A stretch of DNA of 64,000 nt from Adineta steineri (Eukaryota > Rotifera > Eurotatoria > Adinetida > Adinetidae): contig CAJNOI010000148.1 in the NCBI GenBank assembly GCA_905250115.1, positions 1-64,000 on the forward strand. Reading direction: 5' to 3'. This document shows positions 22,501 through 34,620 of this stretch, piece by piece. Made by a program: the position numbers and the translations under genes. Below the pieces are notes generated by a model. That model was not told the DNA's origin. It saw only the letters and a program-made list of their open reading frames with translations, and did no database searches. Each line of letters starts with the position of its first letter. Position 1 is the first letter of the stretch.

Positions 22501-23077
22501 TAGCTCATTAATTGCCTAAAATAGATTTAAAATATATATATATCCGACGTGGTCTAGTGGTTAGGATTTCTGCCTTTCACGCAGGAGGCCCGGGTTCGAT
22601 TCCCGGCGTCGGAATTCCTTTTTTTTTAAACTTACATCTGTTTACAACAAAGTTGACATAACCATCCATTATCATTAACATTATACATAAGTCGACATTG
22701 TTTACAAACTTTTGCACCACACTTTGGACATATATCACCTGTATTAAATATAAAACCAAATGGTGTTTGGCATCGAGCACAAACGGATGTTGATACTTTT
22801 TTTGATTCTTTTTCAAGATCTGCAACTTCTTTTCTTAAATTCCTATAAGACAAAAAAAAGGTAATTTTCATATTTTAAAATATCTATGATTGACATACAT
22901 AAAACGTGATAGATGTTTATTTCGAAGATTTTCATCACGTTCTAAAACATTGAGAATATGTTTTTTTTCATCGGGTCGAAAAGCAGAAAGATCAGGTAAA
23001 TCAATAATAGTATTGTTAATAGACGTTGTTGATGCTGATGGAGTTTCTTTAAAATTATCATGATTATGACGTGTCAT
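16587..23077 (-). CDS. synaptotagmin-like protein (Slp/bitesize): SHD zinc finger plus tandem C2 domains, 12 exons
   Basis: Exons: 23077-22899, 22842-22636, 22515-22397, 22347-21811, 21513-21253, 18531-17993, 17898-17860, 17764-17589, 17524-17422, 17365-17195, 17137-16974, 16920-16587. The sum is 2829 nt, giving 942 residues, and all phases agree. Residues about 29-129 are the Slp homology domain: DEKKHILNVLERDENLR, then a FYVE-like zinc finger (CARCQTPFGFIFN, CPKCGAKVC, LCQLCC), then SGEWLYS. This domain binds Rab27-type GTPases on secretory vesicles. A disordered middle contains a 14-residue tandem repeat. C2A (about 648-777) and C2B (about 790-935) follow. Their calcium aspartates look lost (SNPYCK for SDPYVK; IWCQERFRKN for WDYDRFGRND), so binding should be calcium-independent. 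Two tRNA-Glu genes lie in its introns. Intron 5 (2.7 kb) holds another open frame. Confidence 0.9.
18040..18335 (-). repeat. 42-bp coding tandem repeat in the Slp-like gene
   Basis: Within exon 6 the protein repeats about seven times with a 14-residue period, consensus R-T-P-T-(I/V)-E-T-R-(V/T)-T-T-(R/H)-T-(D/G). Copies include RIPTIETRANTRPD, RSPSVEKRVTTDTN, RSLSVETRTTTHTG and RTPTVETRTNIRTG. Each holds an R-x-P-[ST] or similar site that a basophilic or proline-directed kinase could use (inference). Confidence 0.8.
18652..20295 (-). CDS. 547-residue disordered protein in intron 5 of the Slp-like gene, or alternative N-terminus of that gene
   Basis: A continuous frame on the same strand as its host, starting MTDLYHHEQQQ and ending KKRYQTR. 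It is low-complexity (Ser/Thr/Pro/Asn-rich, an acidic DHDDDDSD patch, a PPPPP run) with one more ordered stretch (IPTAICITDPHGHSRVFDI). I recognise no family. The ATG is 4 nt after a splice acceptor (TTTTTATAG at 20300), so transcripts have a 5' exon or a spliced leader; a matching donor GTAAGA begins at 20740. A donor GTAAAC at 18704 would join exon 6 of the host (18531) in frame and bypass the stop, giving a C2-domain isoform without the Rab-binding domain. An independent nested gene is equally possible. Confidence 0.6.
   Translation of the reverse strand: MTDLYHHEQQQTNLSEHTPVLTSSTMPSFYPPTRHRPFISKHISDHDDDDSDSIYNQAFIVQVFQHWKIKTLEHQQALHNAANMSTNNTAPNHFSQASIKTLPPVETPKNEGINDEILSNDVVNAVNESQKPIITMKKRDIPLVTTQTRRASHLKQSMSVPPDTSNPNLLAPHTKTKFGTTTTTTATTTTTISPKKTNKPAPIFIAPRKTQPPSLPRSYSCLSLDESSQNKRRGMFDKQSAYGDDQNSMTMSSFWAPPRSLTPSPSSPIDDDETSGDENNHESLLIRNKKFFKKTTKTKEKHYLSIPSNLNIPTAICITDPHGHSRVFDINNDWHEEFSNNERIVENEFTSTNTFDPNSLFDYSSPSSSIVVIPPSPPTSPDKYALHSIGEEEEEYAFEKENNDGIILSKELNRIEAYSRSRQTNSNVQKQKTVDQKQNQNQNGKPLLERRWSDSFVNDDENHIGIQQSPLVKMASVASIAKPSVTPPVKLSKTKYLLIKLHLASLPNKEEDLNYSPPPPPTTTAAPSSSRKRTVRRSSDKKRYQTR
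21178..21249 (-). tRNA. tRNA-Glu (anticodon TTC)
   Basis: The 72-nt gene begins TCCGACGTGGTCTAGTGGTT and ends with the seven-base acceptor strand CGTCGGA plus discriminator A. The acceptor stem is perfectly paired, the A box (TGGTCTAGTGG) and B box (GGTTCGATTCC) are intact, and the anticodon loop CTTTCAC carries TTC. A T7 run 6 nt downstream serves as a Pol III terminator. It lies in sense orientation in intron 5 of the Slp-like gene and starts 3 nt after the end of exon 5. Its sequence is identical to the copy at 22543-22614. Confidence 0.97.
22543..22614 (+). tRNA. tRNA-Glu (anticodon TTC)
   Basis: Same 72-nt sequence as the copy at 21178-21249, in the opposite orientation. A T9 terminator run follows after TTCC. 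It fills most of the 120-nt intron 2 of the Slp-like gene (22635-22516) on the antisense strand. Confidence 0.97.
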
Positions 23078-23089
23078 TTTTATTTTAAG

Positions 23090-26000
23090 TCTGAAAAAAT
23101 CAAATTACATAATTTTAGGCCAATAACAAAAAAGAAAAATATGCTTTTGTTTACAAATTAGTATTATGTATAGATGAGAATAAAAAAAAACACTTTGTCA
23201 AAACAAAACGATAATCATAAATTCTTTCAAACAAATATTTGCAAAAACATGAATGAAGATTTGTGATTATATAGATCAATCAATAATAGATATAGATTAT
23301 TCTTTAGGTTGTAACTTTTGTGTAAGGGAAGAAGAAGTACTAAAAAGAAAGAATATATTTTTTTTTCTTCATATATTTGTTCTCTTTTTCTTTCTTTAAA
23401 TGAAAAGAGAATCATCGGAGCGTTAGTCTCTTCTTTTCCTCATTCTTTACTCTCGTTTCGGTTCGTTTGAAAAAAAAAATTTTTCTCTTTTAAGGTTTTC
23501 TTTACTAAATTACTATTATATATATATATTTATATATTTCCGATCATACTTTACTAACTAATTATTTGTTGCCGCTACTATTATCTATTATAATATAAAG
23601 TATTTTCTCGATAGAAAACAATAATAAAAATTTTTCAAGTTGTTCGAGGCTACGATTAAACTAAATGTCATACCGGAAGATATTTTATCATGAATGTCTA
23701 TAGGATCATGGAAAGTAAAGAAGATATTACGTGAGAAAAATATTATAAATTATAAAAATACATGCATGTGTGTAACTAACTTATTTTTGTATATGTATCT
23801 TCGTTTTACGTTTTCTCTTTTTTCGATCTAATCATATGCGCTGGGAGTATAGAACACACAATTAAGATAGAAAAACAGTCCACCTGTACACGTTATTATA
23901 TAAAAAAAAAAGAAAAAAAATACATATCATCATTGTATCTAACGAATAATAGTACAGTGAACGAACGTTTTTTTAATATGATACTCATATTAATTGTTTC
24001 TTCGAGCTAAAAAGAAAAAAAAAGAATACTGAACACATGCCACGTACATAAATACTAACTAATATAAAATACATACTCTCCTAAACATTCCATAAATAAT
24101 TCAGTATTAAATTAGATATGCGATGATGGTTCGAATTCTCAAGAGAGATAAAATCGATTTCATTCAGTAATCTATTTTTTTAATGTAATTAAATCAACAT
24201 TAACATTTGAAGAAGGAAGAAAGAAAAAAAACAGTGCAAAATTGAAAAGATTTTAAACATACGATTTAATATCCTTTATCTTATTCATAGGTGATATATT
24301 TATTATCCGGAAATGAATCGATGATATAATTGAATTTGAATAGGTGTATTAGTTCGTTCATAATGTTCATTGTTGTCTTGACAACATAAAGCCAATATGT
24401 TTATGTCTTCCTCTTGTGTTCGCTTGATCACTATTTATTTTACACGCTATATTTCGTGATTATATTTATAAGGCACAAGAAAAAAAAAGAAAAAAGCAAA
24501 CGCGCCCACTCTTAAAATTGACTACGCGCTGAAGACCTTTTTAACCGAATATATACATGAGTAGAATATTAAGCTCATTCATAAAACAAACATCCTATTA
24601 TTATTTTGTATTCAAAACAAGTTTTAAATATAAATGTAATATTATTTATTGAAGAAAAACAACCAATAACTTACCATTATATGTTTCTATCATTGATCTT
24701 TTTGTAATACTATATTATCATTGATGATAATTACTTTATTGCATTTTTTTTCTGTCTAGATCATAATAATAAACTTCGCTGCAAAAAGGAATCGACTCTT
24801 GTACCTACAATCTTTTTTTTTGTTTCTGTGATTTTTTTTTGCTTCCGTCTAAAATAGACAAATACGCATAGGGTAACTTGTTCCTACTTCTTCTATCAAC
24901 ATCACGCACATCGTGATCCATCGTAGCGCGCATATATATTCTCTTGTGGACAGTAGTGAAAGAACGATGACGTTGTTGTGTTGTCATCAACTAAATATGC
25001 ATATGAGGAACGGTTTGTTAATTCTTATTCAATAAGAATAATAAAACAATAAACGACTAACATATTTTACTATCTATCTTCTTAATGTCAATAATATAAA
25101 TAAAAAATATCGACAAATAATGTAAAGAAACTATAAATAACATAGATGTTGTGCTACATTTTAATTAAAATTCAACTAATAAGTCTTACATATTTCTTAT
25201 CTAGACTAAGACCAATATAATTTACATATATATATATATATATTTTGGATTTAACAATTGTAGCTAAATCTACTAATATTATTATTAATTATAAAATAAA
25301 GAAAATTAAAATGGAGTATTTATAATCAATGATAATTATTTGAATAAAAATTTTATATTAAAAGAATAATTCGTTATATTTATATTATTTATAAGATATT
25401 ATAGATTTTTGTATAGAAAATTTTTGTTTTATAGTTTAATTCAAACCTTTTCTTCAATAAGGAATACCAAGTTGTTAGATTCAATATTGATTTTTATTTA
25501 GAAAAATAATAGATATATATATATGAAGAAATATATTGTAGATAGAAATGTCATTTTTCAATCAGACTATTTATAAAGGAAGATCTATAGACTATCTTGC
25601 CGAATGAGTTCTTAATACAACATATACAAGTTATAGATAATATAATAATCGTAAAGCGTCTTGTAAAAACACTATTTGAAGGTTGTTCTGTTTTGCTTGT
25701 TCTAGTATTTTCTCCAATCAACTAATCTTAAATCAAAGATCAACACTAATCATATATTCATGAACAATATAAAAATCTGATTCTCATCAAATATTTTTGC
25801 ATATAAAACTCAGAAAAAGCAATCATCGAAAGAAGTAGTATCGAACTGTTTACAATATATATGACACAACAGAGTAATAAAGTAGAGATATTGTAGTTTT
25901 TTTTGCATTCGATAAAACTCATTGGAAATATTGATGAGATTTATTTTGACTTCATCAGAAAGTAGAATAAATAATTCTGAATTCATTTTTTATTTTATTC

Positions 26001-29000
26001 ATTGATGTAATGTTTAATTAAGTCAAAATCTTTACTCGTATTATTATTAATACATACAGAATATGTCTTGAATTTATATCCCTGGGAAAACTGATGCTTA
26101 AAGTAATGAGACTTCTATATTCTGCAATATGAATAGACTAATAATACTTCTAGCTCTTTCAATTATTAATCTATCGAAATGTGTATCAGTTTACTGCATA
26201 AATATTTTTTTTTCAAATAAACTGGAAAATGTACCCGATAGAAAAAATTTCGAATATTTATATATTACATCTTGATTAACTGTTGACATTTTATCTAAGG
26301 ACGAAAATTTTCCATATCTGAGTTGGTTAAAAGAATTAGTGATAATAATTTGATTATTGATTCATTTATTGGTGTCTCTATGGAGTAGATAAGACCGTAA
26401 AATAAATGATTTGTGTTCTAGTGAGAAACAAGATAATCTCAACTTCCCATGTGATCAATAAATATATATATATAACATTACAATGTTTTCCCGATATTTT
26501 TATACAAATAAAATGAAACGGTAAAATTGATAAAACAAAGTAGTATATTTTCGGCTGTATTCGAATTAATATATGTCATTATCTAACATATATACTTTAG
26601 ATTTTTGATAAAGCTACATAGAAATTTGTATTCTATAATAATCAAGTCATTTTTCTTTTGGATATATAGCAGTTTAATTCATTTCTGTTTGTATTATTTT
26701 TTAGAATTAAATGTACATTTATCAAAATTTCGAGAGTTGTATTATTGCAAATTTATATAAGACTTTGAGAAGATCATTTAATCATAATGATAACATCTAA
26801 GATATCACCTGATGTTTTTTTTCGTCTGCATATAATTCAGGTTACTGTTCCAGTTGTGCTTCGAATAAGAATTACTTTGTTTTCGACATAAGATTGTTAG
26901 TAACAGAATAGAAGTTTTAAAGACAATATACTTTTAATCTTCTAGCTGAATATGTTTCGGTTCTACTGCTAATCATGAGAAATAATGTATAATATAAATA
27001 CAATTAAATGTATCATTACAAAAATATTCATTGAGTGTTATCATCATACTAAATGTTAAGTTTAATGTGAAACTATCCGAGCAAATCTAAACATTATTTT
27101 TATTACTTGAATTCCAATGATTATCTCACATCGAAATACATAATGAATATATGTCATTGCCGATTAAAAGATATTCTAAACTATCCATGATAGATACATT
27201 TCAATTACAGTTCATCTAGTTTTTGTTGTCGTTAGTCTTTTAGTTATTACGATGATAATTAGCAAAATTAGTATTACGATACTAAAGATTTTAATTATGA
27301 GTACCTCATTAGTTATTAATCTATGTAGAAAAGTACGTATTTATATTATAAGATGAAGTCATCATATTTAACTTGAAAAACGCTAGAGAATAAGTAGTGA
27401 TATAGAACGTAATACACTTCAAAATAATTATATAGTAAATGTTATTGACTTTAAAGAGTTTAAATCATGATCACAATGACCTTTATTTTATTAATTCAAT
27501 GCTTTGAAATGTTACATAAAATTCATAGTATTTTATCACCTAGTACTAGCAAATATAAAATCTTATGAAAGAAAAGATTAGCTCTTTTTTTTCTTAATAC
27601 TTTCTTCATCAATGTACATATTACCTGTAATCTACATGATATTATGAAAATATCAAAACATCTTATCGAAAATCAATTATGATTGAAAATATATTCTATA
27701 TAAATAACATTCAATATATCTCAAAATCAACTATTAGTTCTTGATAGATCATACTCAAATATAGGTAGTCTATATTTATGTTAAAACAAAACACTCTCTC
27801 GATCTAAATTAAACATCAGAAATATGATTCATTTTTCTTTTTATTGTAAATAAAAGATTTCGGTTGAGACAAAACATTTTGATCATATTTTTTCTTATTA
27901 TGCAAATATATATATTCATTTGAGTTTCTTTTTCGATGCTCTCTTCCGATGTTTTCGAGTACTATATACATTTATATCGTTGTTCATGTGATATTAAAGT
28001 AATTGATCCAACGTTCGAGAGAATGAATAGCAGACAATTTGATTAAAAAACTCAATTTGGCGTTTATAACACGAAAACAAATTTTTTCATAGAGAAACTA
28101 CGTCGTACTTTAAATAATATTATTGAATCGATGATTCAATAAGCGTTCATTTCGAACGTTTCAAAACAATCTTTTTCTGTTACCAGAAAACTCAAATCAA
28201 ACGAATGTACATTTATCAGAAAAACAGAATTGTTAATTAAAAGTATCAATAAATTCTATTTTCAATTTTTGCATATAAATTATTCATATTTGTTTGTTCA
28301 ATGATGTATTTTATGTACTAATATAGACCTTGACTACATCATATTATATACATCCGGCTTTGCATCGACTTTTGATTAATCTATGTTCTTTCTTTATGAC
28401 AATGAGTTGTGTTATGTTTGCATGTTGCACCACTGGATCCGTTGCCAGAAACTTGATTATCATTAACACACGCGCATATATGTATGCACGCACGCACGTA
28501 TGTTCCATCTTGTCTTATTCACATATGCCATTTTATTCAAGACTAATATGTAGATTTTTCTCTTACAAAGATTGATATCATTATTGATGGACAATGCCTC
28601 TCTTCGTCTTCATTTTGTTTCTTCTTCTTCTTCTTCTTCTTTGCTGCAGTGTCCAACATAGAAAGACACCGTAGTGAAATGATAATGATGACAGTAAAGG
28701 CGATGATCAATTTTCTTTTTTATCAAATCTGGCATTTTGCCGCTAGTGGCAGCTTCTATTATCAGTTTCACTTTCAAATGTCACGCGATCTGTTTTGATT
28801 TTTATTTTCCCACTACTATTTTACATTTTTGTCTCATGTTTTTTAATATAAAATAATCTCTGTTGTTGTCTATATATTTATTAAAATTTATATTATACCC
28901 CGCCGAGTGCTTTCACTCACTTTCTACATACAAACATATATATTTATATTCGGTTTGATTTGTTATTGTTGTTTCTATCTTTTCACTTGACCGATTCACT

Positions 29001-31768
29001 TATATATGATCTTGTTCTTCTTATCTTATTCAAGTTTAATCATTATCAGCTTGAATGAACTTCGAAAAACGGTCGATGTATATTATATATCTCTATACAT
29101 TCGTTTATGTACACACACATATATATATATTGAATGACGCCATAAATTTAAAGTAAAGCTTAGCATGATGAATAAATTGTTTGGGGCGTGACTTTAGTAG
29201 AATGTATATTTCGAATTAACATACGAATGGGAAATTTGCACGTAAACTTGGAGTATACCTGTCATGATCAGTTGCAATATAGAACAGGATGTTGACTTGA
29301 ATAAATAGATATCTCTCTTCATGTCTTATCGTGAAACGAAAGATGATGATGATGATGATGAACAATCGTGTTTACTTGGTATATAGAATAGGATAAGTGT
29401 TACAAAAATTTAAGCGGCAAGTGTTTTTAAAATTGTTAAACAACGCCTTAACTATTTTCTTCTTCTTTTGACTGCTCTAGATATTATGATTGGAAATTGA
29501 ATAGCACATATTGTTCCGTCGAATCGAGACGAAAAGAAAAAAACGAAATTAAATTGATTTTTTTTACTTATGATCAACCTAAGCCGAAACAAAAAGTGAT
29601 CTCAAGTGTTCTTCGTTCATATCCACTTATTAGCCATTTAAGGCGTGATGCTGCACGCTGATATTCATTTGCATAATTCAATCAAATTCACATTTTTTGC
29701 ATATATATTCAATTTTGAGTTTTTCTAGGATTATTTTTTTTTCCTTCGTCTTCGTCTTCTTCTTCTTCGGTTGATAACCAATAGAAATTATACTCGTGCT
29801 AATTTTCTCACACAATGAGCCAATCTAATCTTGTCAAGAGAAAAGAAGAAGAAGAAGAAGAAAAAAAGAGAGCGTGACTTCTTTTTTACTGCTAATATAC
29901 ATGCGATCACTATCTAGTAATTAGGAAGACAAAGATGGATGATGACTTCCTGCTTATGTTCTAGATCATAAATCGAAGAAGAAGGAGGAGATGTGCCTTG
30001 TTGTAATTATGAGAAAAAAAAAATAAGTCGGCGAACAAACGATAACACGACAAAGACGGATAGTAAAATGTCTCTTTCTTTCTCTCTCACCGTTCTAAGA
30101 ATTCAATGTTTCAATTTGCTTATTTGCCTTTCGTTCGATTCAAAGTAGTAATCATCGGACGGCGGTGATACTCGAAATCATTCAAACGAAGAAGAAAGAG
30201 CAATTGAATATATACACAGTAGATAGCATAAATGATAAAGCAAAAGAGAAAAAGTGAAAGTGCTATTGCAGTCATGTCAATATATCATGTCTAGTTATAT
30301 ATGCAAATGAGTGTGAAAGATGAAGTTAAAAGAATATAAAATATTTCATATATAGACTTTTTTTTTCGCTACTCATCAAAAATCCCTTGAGTTCTTCACC
30401 TCAATAATGATGTGTTGAAGTAACAAAAATGATATGCATTTTCACATCCATATAGATAATGATTTTTGATAAAGAATGAGGAGAGAAAAAAAAAAGAATG
30501 ACTCGGTTCATTAAATTTAACAACATAATTATCAATCAATTGATACCAATCATTATATTGAGAACGTTTTTTTATTTTATTGTCACACTAAATACATCTA
30601 TCGATATATTTATGTTTGTTGCCTTCCTAACGCGTGTTATAATCACTAAACACTTCATTTACTCAATATAGCAAAATTGTCCTGAGGGTTGTTCAACACA
30701 AAATAAAAAACTGTGATTTTAATCTCAATAATATTTACAATATGTTCAGCAATTTTGTTTTTGTGAAAGAAATTAAACTGATTTTGTCAATATCGATAAT
30801 AATTTTCAATGTTTGTACTTCTTTTTTTATTTCTTATTCACACGCAATCATCGAAGTTGGAGTCGTTCGATCGCGCGTTCGTTAATCTACTACTCTCGAT
30901 CAATATAGTCTGGTCGACTATTGACTCTTTCTTTCTTTTTTTTTCCTCTCGTGCTGATCATCACTTGATTAATTGATAAGGATTAGTTGTGTGTATCATT
31001 CTTATTATTAGATGCGTATGTCCTCATTTTCTTTCTCCGCCTTTTTTTTGTCTTATTTATTCGGTATGATCTATATCAGTTCTCTTCGCGTGTCGTTGTC
31101 CAGACTAAATAGGCACAACAAACAACAACGTCAATGTGAATATTCAATTCGAGTGAGAAATCATGTCGTCTGGATCAACTTAACATTTTGACCTAATCGG
31201 CTTTAGTCGCGTATATACACACAACATTGCACCGGCAGTAGTAGCAAATTAGCGCTCGCTATTCTTCTCTTCCTTCTTTTTCTTTTTTCTTTTTTTTTTC
31301 GAGAGCACGACCGTCGAACATAGTTGCGCTCAGGGATTGGCAGAAAAAATTACCATAAATATGTGACGGCGCCGTGATTAGCTGGCGAACGAAGAGAAGT
31401 AGAAGAACGGGAAAGGAAAAGGGGAGACAGAAAGAGAGAGAGGGAGAGAGAAACAGTAGTTTAATTATATGCGTGAGAGGCCTCCGGTCTGTTCCGAGTG
31501 TCATAATGGTGTGGAGAGTGTCGCTCGCTCGCACATCATGTGTTACGAGCAGTATCAATCAAAAGAAAGCAACGAAAAGAAAAAGAGAGAAAGAAAAAGA
31601 GAGCGAGAAGAAAAAAAATTGACGAATAGAAATGCGAGAAAAGAGAAAGAGAGAGTGTGAACATACGAGTTAGCAACTCGCCGACGCCGCCCGAGTAATT
31701 ATTGGGTGGTAGCAAAGCACAAAAAAGCGCGACACTACAACATATACACACATATATACTCACGAAGA
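23090..31768. other. 8.7-kb gene desert between the Slp-like gene and TBX2/3
   Basis: No coding gene recognised. The first part may be Slp-like 5' UTR and intron: an acceptor TTTTTTCAG ends at 23091, and a donor-like GGTAAG on the minus strand lies near 24674. Simple repeats are CTT near 28618-28640 and GAT near 29345-29361. About 31200-31768 is richer in GC and in GA tracts and probably contains the TBX2/3 promoter. The overlapping open frames at 31259-31790 are composed of these tracts. The size, in a window where many genes sit closer than 500 bp, suggests regulatory DNA for TBX2/3. Confidence 0.5.
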
Positions 31769-34620
31769 ATGTCGGCAGTGACAGTGCCAAAATCTGATTT
31801 TACAGTTTCATCATTACTTAATTCATCAAATACCAATACCAATACGAATACAAATACGAATACTACTAATAATAATACAAATATTGCTGCTAATGTTACA
31901 GCAAATTATTTAAATTTTTTAAATAAATTTCGACCAATTGGCTTTCCAACACCATTATCGGCAGCAAGAGGTCTTTTAGCTCCTCCTCCACCTCCACCAC
32001 CACCACCACCTCCAACTTCATCATCATCAGAATCAATGCATCGTTCACAGGATGATGGTATACATGATGATCCGAAAGCTGAACTTGAAAGTAAAGATTT
32101 ATGGGATCAATTTCATCAACATGGAACGGAAATGGTAAGTTCTCAAAAAAAAGAAATTAGTTTATGATCATAAGAAAAAACATTTCATGTTTTTTTTTCC
32201 TCTTTTAGGTAATCACAAAAAGTGGAAGGTATGTTGAATTTATCAGATTTCTTTACTTTGAGGCGTGTCACTTGAGAAAAAGGTGAAGCGCATAAAAAGA
32301 CTCCACTCATAAATGACGCTTTTTTCTTTTTCTTTTTTTTTTTTTTGAGTATGTATGTATGTATCGAAATAAAAGAAGACATTGAAAATATGAAACTTAT
32401 GCATGTTATATATATGATGAAAGGAAAAGTAACAAAAGAAGAAAAAAAAAAGAAAATTTTTATCTCTCATCTCATTTTACAATTAGAAAGATTAGTCAAA
32501 CGAATAAAATATGAAATTTAATCGAATAGAAAACGTTTTCTTTTCTTTTATTGATTTTATTATCATCAACAAAACATCCTTTTGTCTTCTTTAATCAACA
32601 CTCCTCCGCCTCTATTCAATATTCTAAGAAGAGACCTCCAGCTCGATAATCCCCGATAAACACTCTTATTCGTATATCGCAAAAAGCGCTCATTTAGTGA
32701 TGTGTGTATATATGTTTGCATCTCGTTCGTGGAGGCTTTGATTCTATAATTATCTATCGCCCAAATGTCAATCCTTTTCGCTTTTTTTCTTATTTAAAGG
32801 ATTATAATAAAGTAAGAGAAAAATAAAGATCTCTCACCACAAAATAAATTAACAAAACAGAGAAAAGAACTAAGCAGCTGTGACTTTTCAGCTAATGGGG
32901 ACGATCACATACTTTCATATGTTTATATATCTAAATAAATGCCAGTCAGACAAGGAAAAAAAAGCCAGATACTAACAAATTGTTAAATGACACATTAGAA
33001 TATATGTGTACGTGTGTGTATGTCTCTTAAGAAGGGCGGGTACAAATCTAGGTTCATCAATATATTTATATATGACTAAATGTTTCTCTCTTTTTGTTTT
33101 TATAGACGTATGTTTCCACCTTATAAAGTTAAAACATCAGGTCTTGATAAACGAGCTAAATATATTCTATTAATGGATATTGTGGCAGCTGATGATTGTC
33201 GATATAAATTTCATAATTCACGTTGGATGATTGCTGGCAAAGTAAATTATTTTTTCAAAAAAAATAAAAAAAATAATATTCATTTCATTTTTTATTTTAG
33301 GCTGATCCAGAAATGCCGAAACGGATGTATATTCATCCTGATTCACCAGCAACTGGTGAACAATGGATGTCAAAAATAGTTTCATTTCATAAACTTAAAT
33401 TAACCAATAATATTTCGGATAAACATGGATTTGTATGTGTGAGAAAAAACAAAAATGAACTTTTTTTTTATCATCCATTTTTTTCTATTTAGACAATATT
33501 AAATTCAATGCATAAATATCAACCACGTTTTCATATTGCACGTACCGATTCAATTGTTGATTTAGGTTGGTGTCCATTTCGAACATTTATATTTAAAGAA
33601 ACGGAATTTATTGCTGTTACAGCCTATCAAAATGAAAAAGTATGTCCAATCAATATCATAATATATTTATTTTTTTTTCCTTTCGTTTAGATTACTCAAC
33701 TTAAAATTGATCATAATCCATTTGCAAAAGGTTTTCGTGATAATGGACAAGGTAAACGAGAAAAAAAACGAATTATGCTTAATGATCATCATCACCATCA
33801 TCATCATATTCATCATACACAGCATGATGATTCAGAAGATAGTGATGTATGTGTTGATGAATCAACAACAACAACAGCAACGACAACAACTACAAATAAT
33901 CCTAGCAATAATAATAATAATAGCAATATTAATAGTTTAACTAAATCAGAAGAAACTCCATTACATAGTTTATTATTTGCTGCTGCTGCACAAGCTCAAG
34001 CACAAATTAATCATCCATTACGACATCATCCTTATGCACATCCACATCAACATTATTTTCAATATCGAAATTTTCTGTTTGAACAGCAACAACAACAGCA
34101 ACAACAAGCTGCTGCAACAGCATTTCGTTTAGCCAATCATAAACGAGAACGTGAAGAAGTTGATGATGATGATGATGAAGATAAAGATACAGATGTTGAT
34201 TCAAATAAAAGAGTTAAACGTGAAAGATCGAACAGTGCAGGAGCAACAAGTACTAGTAGTAGTTCAGATGAAATAACAAATAAATCTTCAAAACCAACAT
34301 CATCATCACTAACAGCAACTACAAATGATGAAATTATTAAACCAGATCCCTTAGCAATGTTTAATTCAAATATAAATCCTCAACAACTTTATTGGTTTTT
34401 ACAAGGTAATAATAATAATGCAACACTTCCAACAACATTACCAACAAATCTTACAGCAAATGAATGGTATGAAACATTACTATTACAACGAAGATCAACA
34501 ATTCCATTACCACAAATGATGCAACATCATCCGTTTTCAAAATTATTTGCACGTACATTACCACCATTATTACCAATTCCACGAATGACTTCATCATCAT
34601 CATCAACAAGTCCGAAATAA
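31769..34620 (+). CDS. TBX2: T-box transcription factor, TBX2/TBX3 (optomotor-blind) class
   Basis: Exons 31769-32134, 32209-32228, 33106-33241, 33301-33432, 33493-33639, 33691-34620. The sum is 1731 nt, giving 576 residues. The T-box starts near residue 105 ([17 protein letters not shown]) and includes [83 protein letters not shown] and [20 protein letters not shown]. These are the DNA-binding and dimer residues of TBX2/3/omb, which act as developmental repressors. The N-terminus has an NTNTNT run and a proline run. The C-terminus has His, Gln and Ser runs and a basic KREREE stretch. Exon 2 is only 20 nt. An upstream in-frame ATG at 31706 would add 21 residues; 31769 is preferred because the extra residues look like 5' leader. 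AATAAA lies at 34770. Confidence 0.93.

Noticed and set aside
31259-31790. Four overlapping open frames on both strands upstream of TBX2/3
   Set aside because: Composition is driven by GA/CT tracts; no domain, and they lie in the presumed promoter and 5' leader.
33775-34204. Alternative-frame ORFs opposite the TBX2/3 His/Gln runs
   Set aside because: Shadows of CAT and CAA repeats in the real coding exon.
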